64,000 bases of DNA from Herminiimonas arsenitoxidans (GCF_900130075.1 NZ_LT671418.1:2356001-2420000), one strand, 5' to 3'. Shown: positions 35,110-44,846, numbered from the stretch's first letter. Notes: a model not told the origin generated them from the sequence alone. Translations and numbers: made by a program.

Positions 35110-36381
35110 ATGAGCCTTACTTTTACCAGCGCCATCCAGCCGACCATAGGTCATGAAATCATGGAGCGCCTGCATCTACTGGCGCAATATACCGAGCAGG
35201 ATGGCATGATGACGCGCACCTATCTGACGCCTGCCCATCGCGGTGCCGCCGGACAGATAGCTGCATGGATGCGCGATGCCGGCATGACGGTGCGACGCGA
35301 TGCTGTCGGCAACGTCATCGGTCGTTATGAAGGCCACAATGCAGATGCATCAGTGCTGATGACAGGTTCGCATTTCGATACCGTGCGCAATGGCGGTATC
35401 TACGACGGCTTGCTGGGAATTTTGCTGCCCATCAGTTGCATTGCAAACTGGCATAAACAAGGCCTACGTTTTCCGTTCCCGATTGAAGTGGCTGCCTTCA
35501 GCGAAGAAGAGGGTGTGCGTTTCAAAGCGCCTATGCTGGGTAGTCGTGCGATAGCCGGCACCTTCCAGCAAAGTGTACTGGATCACGTCGATGAGCTAGG
35601 TATCACGATGCGTGACGCGATGAAGGCCGCTGATTTCAATCCTTTGCAGATTAGCGCTGCTGCCGCACCGCGCGATAGCATTGCCGCCTTTGTCGAAGTC
35701 CATATCGAGCAAGGCCCAGTACTACTCAATGAGAATTTGGCGCTGGGTGTGGTGACCGCGATTGCCGGCGCCACACGTTACATGCTGGAGCTGGAAGGCA
35801 TCGCCGGCCACGCCGGCACCGTGCCTATGCATATGCGTCACGATGCTGCGATGGCAGCGGCGGAGTTTGCGCTATTCGTCGAACAACGTTGCAGTCATAC
35901 ACCCGAGTTAGTCGGCACCATCGGTCAATGGACGGTGCCGAATGGCGCAACCAATGTGATCCCGGGACGCGTCGTTTTGTCACTCGACGTACGCGCCGGC
36001 GACGATGCACAACGCTTGTCAGCCACGGCAGATATCACGACAGAACTTGAACGCATTTGCACACGACGCGGCGTACGCAGCACTTTGAAAAAAACCTATG
36101 AAACATCTAGCGCTGTCTGCGCCGACTGGCTGCAACAAGGCTGGCATGCTTCACTGGAACGCAATGGCTGCACCATGCGCAGCCTGCCGTCCGGCGCGGG
36201 TCACGATGCCATGGCGATCGCTAGCGTAGCGCCGATCGCGATGCTGTTTGTCCGCTGCGGCAATGGCGGCATCAGCCACAATCCGGCAGAAACCATGGCG
36301 GTCGAAGACGCTACATTGGCTTCCGATGTCTTCATGGATTTTGTCGAACATTTCGATGCTTTGAACAAGAACACCGTATAA
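35110..36381 (+). CDS. M20 amidohydrolase (allantoate/N-carbamoyl-L-amino-acid hydrolase type)
   Basis: This 423-residue protein of the hydantoinase/carbamoylase branch has metal ligands in GSHFDTVRNGGIYDG (His, Asp), FSEEEGVRF (Glu), EVHIEQGP (His) and GISHNPAET (His). Two metals are expected in a dimeric enzyme. Relatives split N-carbamoyl amino acids or allantoate, releasing ammonia and CO2. It follows the ABC importer after 55 bases with a weak ribosome site. The substrate is not fixed by sequence. Confidence 0.9.
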   Translation: MSLTFTSAIQPTIGHEIMERLHLLAQYTEQDGMMTRTYLTPAHRGAAGQIAAWMRDAGMTVRRDAVGNVIGRYEGHNADASVLMTGSHFDTVRNGGIYDGLLGILLPISCIANWHKQGLRFPFPIEVAAFSEEEGVRFKAPMLGSRAIAGTFQQSVLDHVDELGITMRDAMKAADFNPLQISAAAAPRDSIAAFVEVHIEQGPVLLNENLALGVVTAIAGATRYMLELEGIAGHAGTVPMHMRHDAAMAAAEFALFVEQRCSHTPELVGTIGQWTVPNGATNVIPGRVVLSLDVRAGDDAQRLSATADITTELERICTRRGVRSTLKKTYETSSAVCADWLQQGWHASLERNGCTMRSLPSGAGHDAMAIASVAPIAMLFVRCGNGGISHNPAETMAVEDATLASDVFMDFVEHFDALNKNTV

Positions 36382-36492
36382 GCGTATCGCACCAAACAAT
36401 ATGTGTTGCCAGAACGCTGCTTGCATCACTGCACATTCATTCTGCAACCCTGATGCTTGCTTACCGATTATTTCCAATACTGGATAGCCAAG

Positions 36493-37725
36493 ATGAATAA
36501 AGCCTTACTCAAACAACAGATCGCCACATGGGTCGATCAGCATGCTGATGAACAAATCGCCTTTCTTGCCAAGGTCGTGCAATGCCCGTCCGATAACCCT
36601 CCCGGCAATTGCGCGCCACATGCACTCATGACTGCTGCTTTGCTGGAGGAGATGCAATTCACCGTTGAGCAGTATGCAGTACCCAATGAATTTGCCCGCA
36701 GCACAGGCTTGGAAAGTGCGATCAATCTGATCGTGCGTGAGCGCTTCGCCGATGGCCCAACCGTCGCCTTGAATGCGCACGGCGACGTGGTGCCGCCAGG
36801 CAGCGGCTGGAGCGTAGATCCATACTCAGCCACCGTACGCGATGGCTGGATGATAGGACGCGGAGTAGCTGTATCCAAATCCGACTTCGCGACGTATGCC
36901 TACGCCTTGCGTGCCTTGAAGGAATTATCGATTCCCTTGCGCGGCCAAGTCGAACTGCATTTGACTTACGATGAAGAAACCGGCGGTCTGGCCGGTCCTG
37001 GTTGGTTGCTGCAACAAGGTTTAACCAAACCTGATTACGCCATCTGTGCCGGCTTCTCATACAACGTGACGACCGCACACAACGGCTGCCTGCATCTGGA
37101 AATAAAAGTGCATGGTGTCTCCGCGCATGCAGCGCGCCCCGACACCGGACACGATGCACTGGAAGCAGCAACCAAACTATTGGCCGCACTCTACAACTAT
37201 CGCGACACCTTGCAGAATCGCACGTCGGCAATCAATGGCATCACCTCACCATCACTGGTGGTCGGCACGATCAACGGTGGCATCAACACCAATGTGGTGC
37301 CGGATGAAGTGACTTTGCGTCTGGATAGACGCATCATCCCGGAAGAAATTCCAGAAGAAGTAGAAGCAGAATTGCGCACCGTCATTGAACGCGCCGTGCA
37401 TGGCATGCCCGGCATACGCTGCGAGGTAGAACGTATTTTGCTGGCCAGCCCGTTCAAGCCGGTTGGCGATGCCGTGCGTTTGCGTGATGTCATCTGCGCA
37501 GAAGCATCTGTCGCATTAGGCGAAGAAGTCACACCAATCGGCGTGCCACTGTATTCCGATGCGCGTCTTTATGCAGAAGCCGGCGTCGCCACCGTGATGT
37601 ACGGTGCCGGACCACGCACACTGCTGGAAGCCAACGGCCATCGCGCGGATGAAAGAGTCCCGCTCTTTACGCTATCCGTTGCAACCAAGGCGATTGCATG
37701 GAGCCTGCTGGAGTTGCTGACATAA
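36493..37725 (+). CDS. M20 family metallo-hydrolase (ArgE/DapE-like), variant metal site
   Basis: This 410-residue protein has the M20 fold: NAHGDVVPPGSGW (first His/Asp), YDEETGG (catalytic Glu and metal Glu), a dimerisation domain from about 190 to 300 and EANGHRADE near the end (last His). The place where the bridging Asp normally sits (GRG-x-x-D) reads GRGVAVSKSD, with no Asp in the usual position. A subgroup with this wording seems to exist. The ATG at 36493 gives the family-like N-terminus; a TTG is 36 bases earlier. It is the last gene of the operon. Confidence 0.85.
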   Translation: MNKALLKQQIATWVDQHADEQIAFLAKVVQCPSDNPPGNCAPHALMTAALLEEMQFTVEQYAVPNEFARSTGLESAINLIVRERFADGPTVALNAHGDVVPPGSGWSVDPYSATVRDGWMIGRGVAVSKSDFATYAYALRALKELSIPLRGQVELHLTYDEETGGLAGPGWLLQQGLTKPDYAICAGFSYNVTTAHNGCLHLEIKVHGVSAHAARPDTGHDALEAATKLLAALYNYRDTLQNRTSAINGITSPSLVVGTINGGINTNVVPDEVTLRLDRRIIPEEIPEEVEAELRTVIERAVHGMPGIRCEVERILLASPFKPVGDAVRLRDVICAEASVALGEEVTPIGVPLYSDARLYAEAGVATVMYGAGPRTLLEANGHRADERVPLFTLSVATKAIAWSLLELLT

Positions 37726-37744
37726 GCGTCGCAAGATACCGCTT

Positions 37745-38110
37745 TTAAAAATTGTATTCACCGAATACATATTTATCGAAACTGAACTTGGTACCGCCCG
37801 GCAGCGTATCGACCAAGCGTTTTGCATTCTTGGCCGAGATAAAAACATCCGCCATCTGATCCTTGCAACGGAACCTCGTTGCCGGGCTCAGTATCGTATT
37901 CGCCTTGATTCTGATATGGCGAAAGCTCTTAGCCTTCTCGCTACAAATCAGAAAATGTCGCTCCTGCCGAAAGCCGGAGAGCGGAATATTTAGCCACCAT
38001 CCTTCATCTCCCGCATATGGCACCACGGTTGACCATTGCGTGTTGCTGTCATTCAGCAAGTTGGCATGCAACTCTTCGTTGACTCGCTTGATCGCTTCGT
38101 TTTTTGTCAT
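37745..38110 (-). CDS. Hypothetical protein (121 aa)
   Basis: This basic, soluble-looking protein has no signal peptide. I do not recognise it. N-terminal helix NEAIKRVNEELHANLL, then a Trp-rich strand region (WSTVVPYAGDEGWWLNIPL), FRHIRIKANTIL and a C-terminal VFISAKNAKRLVDTLPGG. It starts with a GAGAAG site. It converges on the M20 operon with 19 bases between, and 234 bases of non-coding sequence lie upstream. Confidence 0.65.
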   Translation of the reverse strand: MTKNEAIKRVNEELHANLLNDSNTQWSTVVPYAGDEGWWLNIPLSGFRQERHFLICSEKAKSFRHIRIKANTILSPATRFRCKDQMADVFISAKNAKRLVDTLPGGTKFSFDKYVFGEYNF

Positions 38111-38344
38111 GTTCTTCTCTGTAATTAAATATCTTGCACGCTATGCACCATGATAGGCGGCTTGCCGCATGGTAAAGTTTTTGCTTGGCAAAATAGAAAC
38201 AGCCATCATTAACTCGTCGCCTCAGACTGCCTATGGTCTTGGCTTTAATTGAGCATGATGCTGATTGCCGTCAAAAATGTTGATGCTCGGATAAGGGCGT
38301 ATCCGCAGCGATAAATCAATCGTCGCCCATTTTACTGTTATCTC

Positions 38345-39226
38345 ATGGAGCCAGCCTTGGTAAAAGACGAAACCGAATTCGATTCCATCACTTTCATCAA
38401 AGACGGCAAACCACAGGATTTAAAAGATCCTGTGGCATTTCCATTTCTTTATAACGATAACGGCACAGGTGAACAGCACAGTGAGGTGCGTGGGAAACTG
38501 ATCACCATCGCGCCTGACAAGCCTGATCTTGATCTTGGTAACAAATACTTCAATATCAAACACTCACCCAAAACGATCACCCCCGATAGCGGGAAATCCT
38601 ACGAAATAACCTTGTTTGATTTCGGTGTCAGGGAAGTGCATTACACGCCTTTTTCCGCGAACAAGGAAAATGTACAAGCCTTCGGCATGACCTTGCTGAA
38701 GAGTGGCGAATGTGTGAAGTTTCCATACAAAGGCCTGATCACCAGCGATTTCACCTACGGCAAATGGGCAGGGCATCAATCACCGTATCTTGGTCCGGGT
38801 CGTGGTCGCGAACTGCTCCCTATCAACCCGACTGATCTGGAATATCACAATTTTCCGCATGTTTTCTTTTCACGAGCTGGCGGACTACCGTTAGTCATCA
38901 GCGTGGCGCGCTGGCGTCCTTACGTAAATGAAATCGCGCTAGCCGATTTATGGGTGAAACCGGGCGATGCCATTGTGTTGCCACCCAAGGTCAAACCGGC
39001 ACTACCAAGTTGTTCTTCCGATAACGTTGCACGAAGCCTGATCCTCGATCTGCACGGCAACAGAAACTCTGCTCGCGCCTGCTGGTTTATGGAAGGAAAC
39101 GCGACCTTGCTGACCACTACGATTCTAGGCAACAACGACACGATGATGGCCGAAGCCACCAAGCCGCATTATCACGAAGAAAAAAGTCCAACCAAGCACA
39201 CTCTGTTGCAACTCTCCGATTTGTAA
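38345..39226 (+). CDS. Hypothetical protein (293 aa), family not recognised
   Basis: A soluble-looking protein with no signal peptide or membrane segment, rich in beta-type sequence: KYFNIKHSPKTITPDSGKSYEITLFDFGVREVHY, GLPLVISVARWRPYVNEIALADLWVKPGDAIVLPP. Conserved-looking Trp, His and Gly are spread through the middle. The ATG at 38345 has no clear ribosome site. It stands alone between intergenic gaps, with nothing around it to suggest a role. No function is offered. Confidence 0.6.
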   Translation: MEPALVKDETEFDSITFIKDGKPQDLKDPVAFPFLYNDNGTGEQHSEVRGKLITIAPDKPDLDLGNKYFNIKHSPKTITPDSGKSYEITLFDFGVREVHYTPFSANKENVQAFGMTLLKSGECVKFPYKGLITSDFTYGKWAGHQSPYLGPGRGRELLPINPTDLEYHNFPHVFFSRAGGLPLVISVARWRPYVNEIALADLWVKPGDAIVLPPKVKPALPSCSSDNVARSLILDLHGNRNSARACWFMEGNATLLTTTILGNNDTMMAEATKPHYHEEKSPTKHTLLQLSDL

Positions 39227-39300
39227 TATTTCGCGCATGCATGGCTTGGTGCGAACACGCAACGTTCCGCCATTTATCAGCGCTCATCTAAGGGCTGACC

Positions 39301-39441
39301 ATGCGCGCACGGCATTTCCTCAGACGACGCATGGTAGAGTTATTCCACCTTACCAAGGAAAATTACACTTTGAAGCTGATTGACGATTTAAATAATCACT
39401 CCATCAGAAACGCCATAGAGAAATTGCCTTTAATCGATTGA
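39301..39441 (+). CDS. Possible 46-residue ORF before the diguanylate cyclase
   Basis: An ATG at 39301 opens a frame (MRARHFLRRRMVELFHLTKE..., ending KLPLID) that stops 10 bases before the cyclase start. A second ATG at 39331 gives 36 residues. There is no strong ribosome site, so this may be chance. If real, it would be a leader peptide or coupled gene of the cyclase. Confidence 0.3.
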   Translation: MRARHFLRRRMVELFHLTKENYTLKLIDDLNNHSIRNAIEKLPLID

Positions 39442-39451
39442 GTTACAAACC

Positions 39452-40393
39452 ATGACCGATATTGCCGCGAAGATGGAAGCAGATAGCGCCGTCTATAAAA
39501 CCTTGCTGGAATCCACAAAAGCCATTCCATGGAAAATCGACTGGGCCACGATGAAATTTGCCTATATCGGACCGCAGATAGAAAGCCTGCTTGGCTGGAC
39601 GCCGTCCAGCTGGGTGGGCGTGGAAGACTGGGCGGCGAGGATACATCCCGATGAAAGAGAGAGCATCGTCAATTTTTGCGTTGCGCAATCACAAGCAGGT
39701 GTCGATCACGAGGCAGACTATCGCGCTCTTGCCAAGAATGGCGAAACGGTTTGGATACGCGATGTTGTACATGTCGTGCGTAACGACGATGGCTCGGTCA
39801 ATTCCTTGATCGGATTCATGTTTGACATCAATGAGCGAAAAAAAACGGAAGCCAAATTAATCGATCTGCAGAAAGAACTGGAAACACTGTCTTTCAACGA
39901 TGGTTTAACTGGCGTCCCCAATCGACGCATGTTCGATTCGGTCATGGAAATGGAGTGGGCCAATGCAAGACGCAACAGCCAACCGCTCTCCATCATTTTG
40001 CTGGATATCGATTACTTCAAACAATATAACGATCACTATGGCCATATTCAGGGCGATCATTGCCTGAAGCAGGTGGCAAAAGCCTTGAGCTCTGCCGCTA
40101 CCCGATCACACGACTTTTTTGCTCGTTTTGGCGGGGAAGAGTTCATATTGGTGCTCCCCGAAACGAATGAAAAATCAGCCCTCACAGTAGCAGAGCGTTG
40201 CCGTAGTCTGATTTTCAAGGAACAGATCCTGCATGAAAAATCCCAGGTCAGCCAGATTTTGAGCATCAGCCTCGGCGTCGGTACGATAATCCCGAGCCAT
40301 CATGATGAACCCATCAAATTTATTGAAGCCGTCGATAGACGTCTTTATCAGGCGAAAAGAAACGGTCGCAATTGCATCGCGTCCAGCGAGTAA
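39452..40393 (+). CDS. PAS-GGDEF diguanylate cyclase
   Basis: This 313-residue cytoplasmic protein has an N-terminal PAS domain of the PAS_3 type (about 20-130: AYIGPQIESLLGWTPSSWVG, DYRALAKNGETVWIRDVVHVV), a linking helix and a GGDEF domain. The active loop is GGEEF (227-231) in FARFGGEEFILVLPE, and the product-inhibition I-site RxxD (RSHD, 218-221) is present, so it should make cyclic-di-GMP and be feedback inhibited. The PAS ligand is unknown. No membrane segment. Confidence 0.93.
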   Translation: MTDIAAKMEADSAVYKTLLESTKAIPWKIDWATMKFAYIGPQIESLLGWTPSSWVGVEDWAARIHPDERESIVNFCVAQSQAGVDHEADYRALAKNGETVWIRDVVHVVRNDDGSVNSLIGFMFDINERKKTEAKLIDLQKELETLSFNDGLTGVPNRRMFDSVMEMEWANARRNSQPLSIILLDIDYFKQYNDHYGHIQGDHCLKQVAKALSSAATRSHDFFARFGGEEFILVLPETNEKSALTVAERCRSLIFKEQILHEKSQVSQILSISLGVGTIIPSHHDEPIKFIEAVDRRLYQAKRNGRNCIASSE

Positions 40394-40516
40394 GTTTTAC
40401 AAACTGTGGCGAAGCCGCACAACAAATGAATATGGGGTTGTAGATATTTTTTGAAGAGCGTAATGTAAAGGTGCAATACAAAACAAACACCACATAAACA
40501 ATATGAGGGGACATGT

Positions 40517-41254
40517 ATGAACAAAGCTTTTAGCGTATTGCCAAAAATTGCCGCCATCTCTGTATTCGCGGCATTTTCTTTGCCTGCTGCTGCGCAAAGT
40601 GCCGGTGACAACATCGTCAATGTGGGTTGGTTTCATTTACGCCCCAACGAATCAAGCGAACCACTCACCTTCACACAACCAGCGGCCGTAGGTACGATCG
40701 CAGGCAGTAGTGCCAGCATCAGCAATGCCGACACGCTCGGACTTGCCTTCACTCACTTCTTCACCGACAACTTTGCCCTCACCGCCGACTTGGGCATACC
40801 ACCAAAATTCAAATTGTATGGTGGCGGCACACTTGCTCCGCTTGGCGAGCTCGGTAAAGCCAGGCAATGGAGTCCGGCAGTCATTGCGAAATGGTATTTC
40901 GGCGACAAAAATTCTCAACTCCGCCCATTCGTCGGCCTAGGTTTAACGCGCGTCTGGTATAGCGATGTTGATTTATCTCAGTCACTTCAAGCATCAGCAG
41001 CACGTCCGGCTTTTGGTGGCCCAGGCACTGCAACCGCCAACCTTAGCTCATCGTGGGCACCTGTCGCCAATGTTGGCCTGACCTACAATTTCAACGAAAA
41101 ATGGTCACTCGGATTCTCTGTCGCCTATATCCCGCTTAAAACAGATGCCGAAATTATCGGCAGAAATATGGCCGGAACAGTAATCTCCCGAAGTGTAACG
41201 ACATTAACAATTAATCCCCTCGTTACATTCCTGTCAGTTGGCTACAAATTCTAA
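40517..41254 (+). CDS. OmpW-family outer-membrane protein
   Basis: This 245-residue protein has a signal peptide (ends SLPAAAQS), then an eight-strand barrel: VNVGWFHLRP, LGLAFTHFFTDNFALTADLGIP and the end LVTFLSVGYKF with the terminal Phe for barrel insertion. OmpW proteins form hydrophobic channels for small molecules and are induced in many stresses. GAGGGG lies before the ATG. It converges on pncB with 2 bases between the genes. Confidence 0.92.
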   Translation: MNKAFSVLPKIAAISVFAAFSLPAAAQSAGDNIVNVGWFHLRPNESSEPLTFTQPAAVGTIAGSSASISNADTLGLAFTHFFTDNFALTADLGIPPKFKLYGGGTLAPLGELGKARQWSPAVIAKWYFGDKNSQLRPFVGLGLTRVWYSDVDLSQSLQASAARPAFGGPGTATANLSSSWAPVANVGLTYNFNEKWSLGFSVAYIPLKTDAEIIGRNMAGTVISRSVTTLTINPLVTFLSVGYKF

Positions 41255-41256
41255 GT

Positions 41257-42450
41257 TCACTTGACGGCAGGATGATGAAAAACTTGCCTCAAATAAGCCA
41301 AGAAAGTTTCATCGGTACATAAAGTCTTACCTGCAGAATCGGACAGCTTGGCAACAGGCTGTCCGTTACATGCCATTAACTTCATCACAATATTCAGCGC
41401 TGGCACGCCGGTATCATTCGATAGATTAGTGCCGATACCAAAACCCGTCATCACGCGATCCGCGAAGTGTCGATACAAGGAAAACGCTGTCGGCAAATCC
41501 AGTGCATCCGAAAATACAAAACGCTTGTTACTCGCATCCACCCGCAATTTGGCATAGTGCGCCAGCGCCTTTTCGCCCCATACAACTGGATCACCCGAAT
41601 CATGGCGCAGGCCATCGAACAGCTTGGCGAAGTACAGATCGAAATCGGCAAGAAAAGCATCCATACCAACCACATCAGTCAAGGCTATACCCAGATCACC
41701 GCGATATTCCTGTACCCAATCTTCCAGTGCTACTTTCTGAAAATCACGCAGGCGCACGCCAAACGATTGGTAGGCCTGTAGATATTCATGTGCCATCGTA
41801 CCTATCGGTGTTAATCCATACTTCTTCGCGAAATACACATTTGAACTGCCTTTGAAATACTGCGGCACTTCTTTCGCTAGCGTGATGACAACTTCTTCAT
41901 GCCATGCAGCAGAAAAACGTCTGCGCACTCCAAAATCAAAAAATTCAAATGGATTCTTCTTTGCGACTTCTTCACCAAATGCGTGCAGCATCTGAATTTT
42001 TTCTTGCAGGCGTTTGCGTCCTTCCAGCAAAGAAACCTGTTGATCGAAGCGACGGAAGTAGAGTTCATTGACGATATACAAAACAAAAATCTCAAAACTC
42101 ATCACATGCACTTGCGGACCGACCGCATGAATGTTCAGCGTCTCGCCATCTGTCGTCACCGTTATGAATTTCCGTTGAAAACGAAACACGGTCAGAAAAT
42201 CCACGAAGTCACTTTTCATGAAGCGCAAGCTGCGTAAATAAGCCAATTCATCTTCCGCAAAGAAGAGCGTGCATAAATGATCCAGCTCGCGCTCTACATC
42301 CGCTTTCAACTCACTTAAAGGATAAACCGGCGTGTTGCGACAGACGAATGCGTACTCCGCCTGTGCATCGGGATGGCTATGCAGCAAGGCCTGCCACATC
42401 GTGAATTTGTATAAATCGTTTTCCAACAGGCTGCGGACTATGGGATTCAT
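41257..42450 (-). CDS. pncB: Nicotinate phosphoribosyltransferase
   Basis: This 397-residue enzyme of NAD salvage makes nicotinate mononucleotide from nicotinate and PRPP. The blocks [59 protein letters not shown] and [20 protein letters not shown] match the family; the His in TMAHE is the autophosphorylation site region. The ATG at 42450 gives the normal length; the longer frame adds 22 unsupported residues. Other NAD-related genes (pnuC and a NadR-like kinase) lie 20 kb away. Confidence 0.94.
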   Translation of the reverse strand: MNPIVRSLLENDLYKFTMWQALLHSHPDAQAEYAFVCRNTPVYPLSELKADVERELDHLCTLFFAEDELAYLRSLRFMKSDFVDFLTVFRFQRKFITVTTDGETLNIHAVGPQVHVMSFEIFVLYIVNELYFRRFDQQVSLLEGRKRLQEKIQMLHAFGEEVAKKNPFEFFDFGVRRRFSAAWHEEVVITLAKEVPQYFKGSSNVYFAKKYGLTPIGTMAHEYLQAYQSFGVRLRDFQKVALEDWVQEYRGDLGIALTDVVGMDAFLADFDLYFAKLFDGLRHDSGDPVVWGEKALAHYAKLRVDASNKRFVFSDALDLPTAFSLYRHFADRVMTGFGIGTNLSNDTGVPALNIVMKLMACNGQPVAKLSDSAGKTLCTDETFLAYLRQVFHHPAVK

Positions 42451-42486
42451 TTGATTTATGTCAATGTGCGGCCCTGATTTGACCGC

Positions 42487-42513
42487 TATTGTTTTTAAAA
42501 ATGTCGCCGATAA
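42487..42513 (+). promoter_or_regulatory. Sigma-28 (FliA)-type promoter
   Basis: TATTGTTT, 11 bases, GCCGATAA. The consensus is TAAAGTTT-N11-GCCGATAA, so the -10 is perfect and the -35 matches 6 of 8. It is oriented to the chemoreceptor gene, leaving a leader of about 240 bases, which is long. It fits motility control of the receptor. Confidence 0.65.
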
Positions 42514-42761
42514 CAAATATATAGGGTTTTCATCAACCTCTTCCTGTTCCGAAACATTACAGGCTAACTGTTTGAATCAGTTGATTTTAATGTTCGACTG
42601 CAATTTGGATGGAATGAGATGCTGCTGTCTGCACACAACATCGTGCAATGCAGCAATTTTGATTCCTGTAGAAATCGTCAGATATACAGTTATGATGTTT
42701 CCATCAGGAATGACCGCTAGTTATAGTTTTCGTACAACTTCATCATGGATGGAAGTAAGAA

Positions 42762-44777
42762 ATGAACAGCCTTAAGCGTTATATAGCCAAGCGTGGTGTC
42801 GGTGTAAAACTTTCCGCCATATCCTTTTTACTCATTGCTGTGGTCTTCGGTGCATTTGTATGGATCAGCGAGCACGCGACAGCCGATGTGCTGGAGCAAC
42901 GCGCAGCTGAAGAGGTCAATGCGAAGAGCCAGTTGATACTCGGCATGACCAACGATACTGCACTCATCAAGAGCAAGCTGCTATCGCTTAAAGTCGGCCA
43001 GACCGGAAGCTACTATGTACTCGATGCGAATCAAGGCAAAGACTACGGCAAATTGGTTATCGCAGCGAACAAGGAAGGACAAAACATTCTGGCAAGCAAA
43101 GCCAGCGATGGCCGCGAATTCATCAAAGACATCCTGAGCAAGAAAGAAGGCCTCATCCGCTATCGCCCCGACGCACAATCAGCTGAACGCATAGCCGCAT
43201 TCACCTATGCAAAAGATAAAAATTGGGTAGTCGTCGGCGATACCTATGCCTATGAGTTCTCGCAGGACGCCGGCATGTTGCGCAATATTTTCGCTGTTGC
43301 GGCACTGGCTGCTGCACTGATTTTGGCGGCGCTGTTATACGTAACCATACGCAAGATGCTGATCACTCCTCTTGCACAAGCAACACAAGCGGCACGCAAG
43401 CTCTCTACTGGCGACCTCACTGTCAGGCTGCAAACCAATCGTTCGGATGAAGTCGGCCATCTGCTGAATGCAATCAACGGCATTGGTCAAGGACTGGCCA
43501 ACGTCGTATGGAATATTCGTAACGGTACTAAAACCTTATCGACAGCAACCAATGAAATCGCCGCCGGCAATCTGGATCTCTCATCGCGTACCGAGCAACA
43601 AGCCAGCTCACTGGAAGAAACTGCATCAGCGATGGAAGAGATGACCTCGACCGTGAAAGAAAACGCAGCCAATGCAGAACAAGCTAATCAGTTGGCGCGC
43701 ACCGCATCTGAAGTAGCAGTCAAAGGCGGCAACGTCGTAGCAGAAGTCGTCAACACGATGGACTCGATCAATCAATCATCGAAGAAGATTGTAGACATCA
43801 TCAGCGTCATCGACAGCATCGCCTTTCAGACCAACATCCTGGCATTGAATGCAGCTGTCGAAGCCGCACGCGCAGGCGAACAAGGACGCGGCTTTGCCGT
43901 CGTTGCAGGAGAAGTCCGCAGTCTGGCGCAACGCAGTTCAGCTGCTGCACGTGAAATCAAATCCCTGATCGAAGACTCAGTCAGCAAAGTACAAAGCGGC
44001 AGCAAGCTGGTCGCGCATGCCGGTGCCACCATGAATGAAGTTGTCACCAGCATTCAGCGCGTCGACAACATCATGAGTGAAATCAGTTCTGCCAGCCGCG
44101 AGCAAAGCATAGGCATAGAACAAGTCAACCAAGCCATCGCACAAATGGATCAAGTAACGCAGCAGAATGCCGCGCTGGTTGAACAAGCTGCTGCTGCTGC
44201 AGAAGCGCTACAAAACCAAACGACAGAATTGAATAATGTCGTCGACGTCTTCAAGATCAAGAATGGCAGCCACGGCACGATGGAAGAAGCAAGCGAGATG
44301 GTCATGCGCGCGATTGCATCCCTGCATGCAAACGGCAAGACAGAAACCTTCGCCGAGATCAATAACAAGCTCGGTCCATTCTGCGACCGCGATCTATACG
44401 TCGTGGTCTACGATATGCACGGCAAGAATCTGGCGCACGGTGCCAACCCGGCCTTGATAGGCAAGGATTTGATCAATGCCAAAGATGGTGCCGGCAATCT
44501 GTTCATTCAGGAACGCCTCTCCATCATCAAGAACCACGGCAAGGGCTGGCAGGATTACATGTTCCTCAATCCCATCTCGAAACAGATGGAAGCCAAATCC
44601 ATGTATCTCGACAAGTATCAGGATTTGATTATCGGTTGCGGTGTCTATAAAGAAGTAGGTGCGACGCAGCAGGTCAAGCCAGGGCGCAAACAAATTTCGA
44701 CAGAGAAAAATACTCTGCGGCTCGGAACAGATAAGGCAAACACTCACCACAAGCGTATCGAAAAAGAAGCTGCATAA
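42762..44777 (+). CDS. Methyl-accepting chemotaxis protein with extra C-terminal Cache-like domain
   Basis: This 671-residue receptor has TM1 near residues 14-36, a periplasmic Cache-type domain (YYVLDANQG, FIKDILSKKEGLIRY, FTYAKDKNWVVVGDTY), TM2 near 172-198, HAMP, and a signalling hairpin with the MA core (QTNILALNAAVEAARAGEQG). After the hairpin a second Cache-like domain (about 507-632: LYVVVYDMHGKNLAHG, YLDKYQDLIIGCGVYKE) lies in the cytoplasm. Few receptors carry a sensor there; Cys in the last block hints at redox or heme binding. The basic tail (KKRIEKEAA-like) ends it. A terminator follows. Confidence 0.9.
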   Translation: MNSLKRYIAKRGVGVKLSAISFLLIAVVFGAFVWISEHATADVLEQRAAEEVNAKSQLILGMTNDTALIKSKLLSLKVGQTGSYYVLDANQGKDYGKLVIAANKEGQNILASKASDGREFIKDILSKKEGLIRYRPDAQSAERIAAFTYAKDKNWVVVGDTYAYEFSQDAGMLRNIFAVAALAAALILAALLYVTIRKMLITPLAQATQAARKLSTGDLTVRLQTNRSDEVGHLLNAINGIGQGLANVVWNIRNGTKTLSTATNEIAAGNLDLSSRTEQQASSLEETASAMEEMTSTVKENAANAEQANQLARTASEVAVKGGNVVAEVVNTMDSINQSSKKIVDIISVIDSIAFQTNILALNAAVEAARAGEQGRGFAVVAGEVRSLAQRSSAAAREIKSLIEDSVSKVQSGSKLVAHAGATMNEVVTSIQRVDNIMSEISSASREQSIGIEQVNQAIAQMDQVTQQNAALVEQAAAAAEALQNQTTELNNVVDVFKIKNGSHGTMEEASEMVMRAIASLHANGKTETFAEINNKLGPFCDRDLYVVVYDMHGKNLAHGANPALIGKDLINAKDGAGNLFIQERLSIIKNHGKGWQDYMFLNPISKQMEAKSMYLDKYQDLIIGCGVYKEVGATQQVKPGRKQISTEKNTLRLGTDKANTHHKRIEKEAA

Positions 44778-44798
44778 AAAATATCACTGACGCAATAC

Positions 44799-44846
44799 AT
44801 GGCGCCGTTTTCCATCCAACAGGAAAATCGGCGCCATTATTTTTCC
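44799..44846 (+). terminator. Terminator after the chemoreceptor gene
   Basis: ATGGCGCCG-TTTTCC (44799-44813) pairs with GGAAAATCGGCGCCAT (44822-44837) with one bulge, followed by TATTTTTCC. It is a strong intrinsic terminator. Confidence 0.85.

Noticed and set aside
42458..42775. 105-codon frame across the chemoreceptor leader
   Set aside because: Runs through the sigma-28 promoter and into the receptor start; Cys/Thr-rich with no signal.
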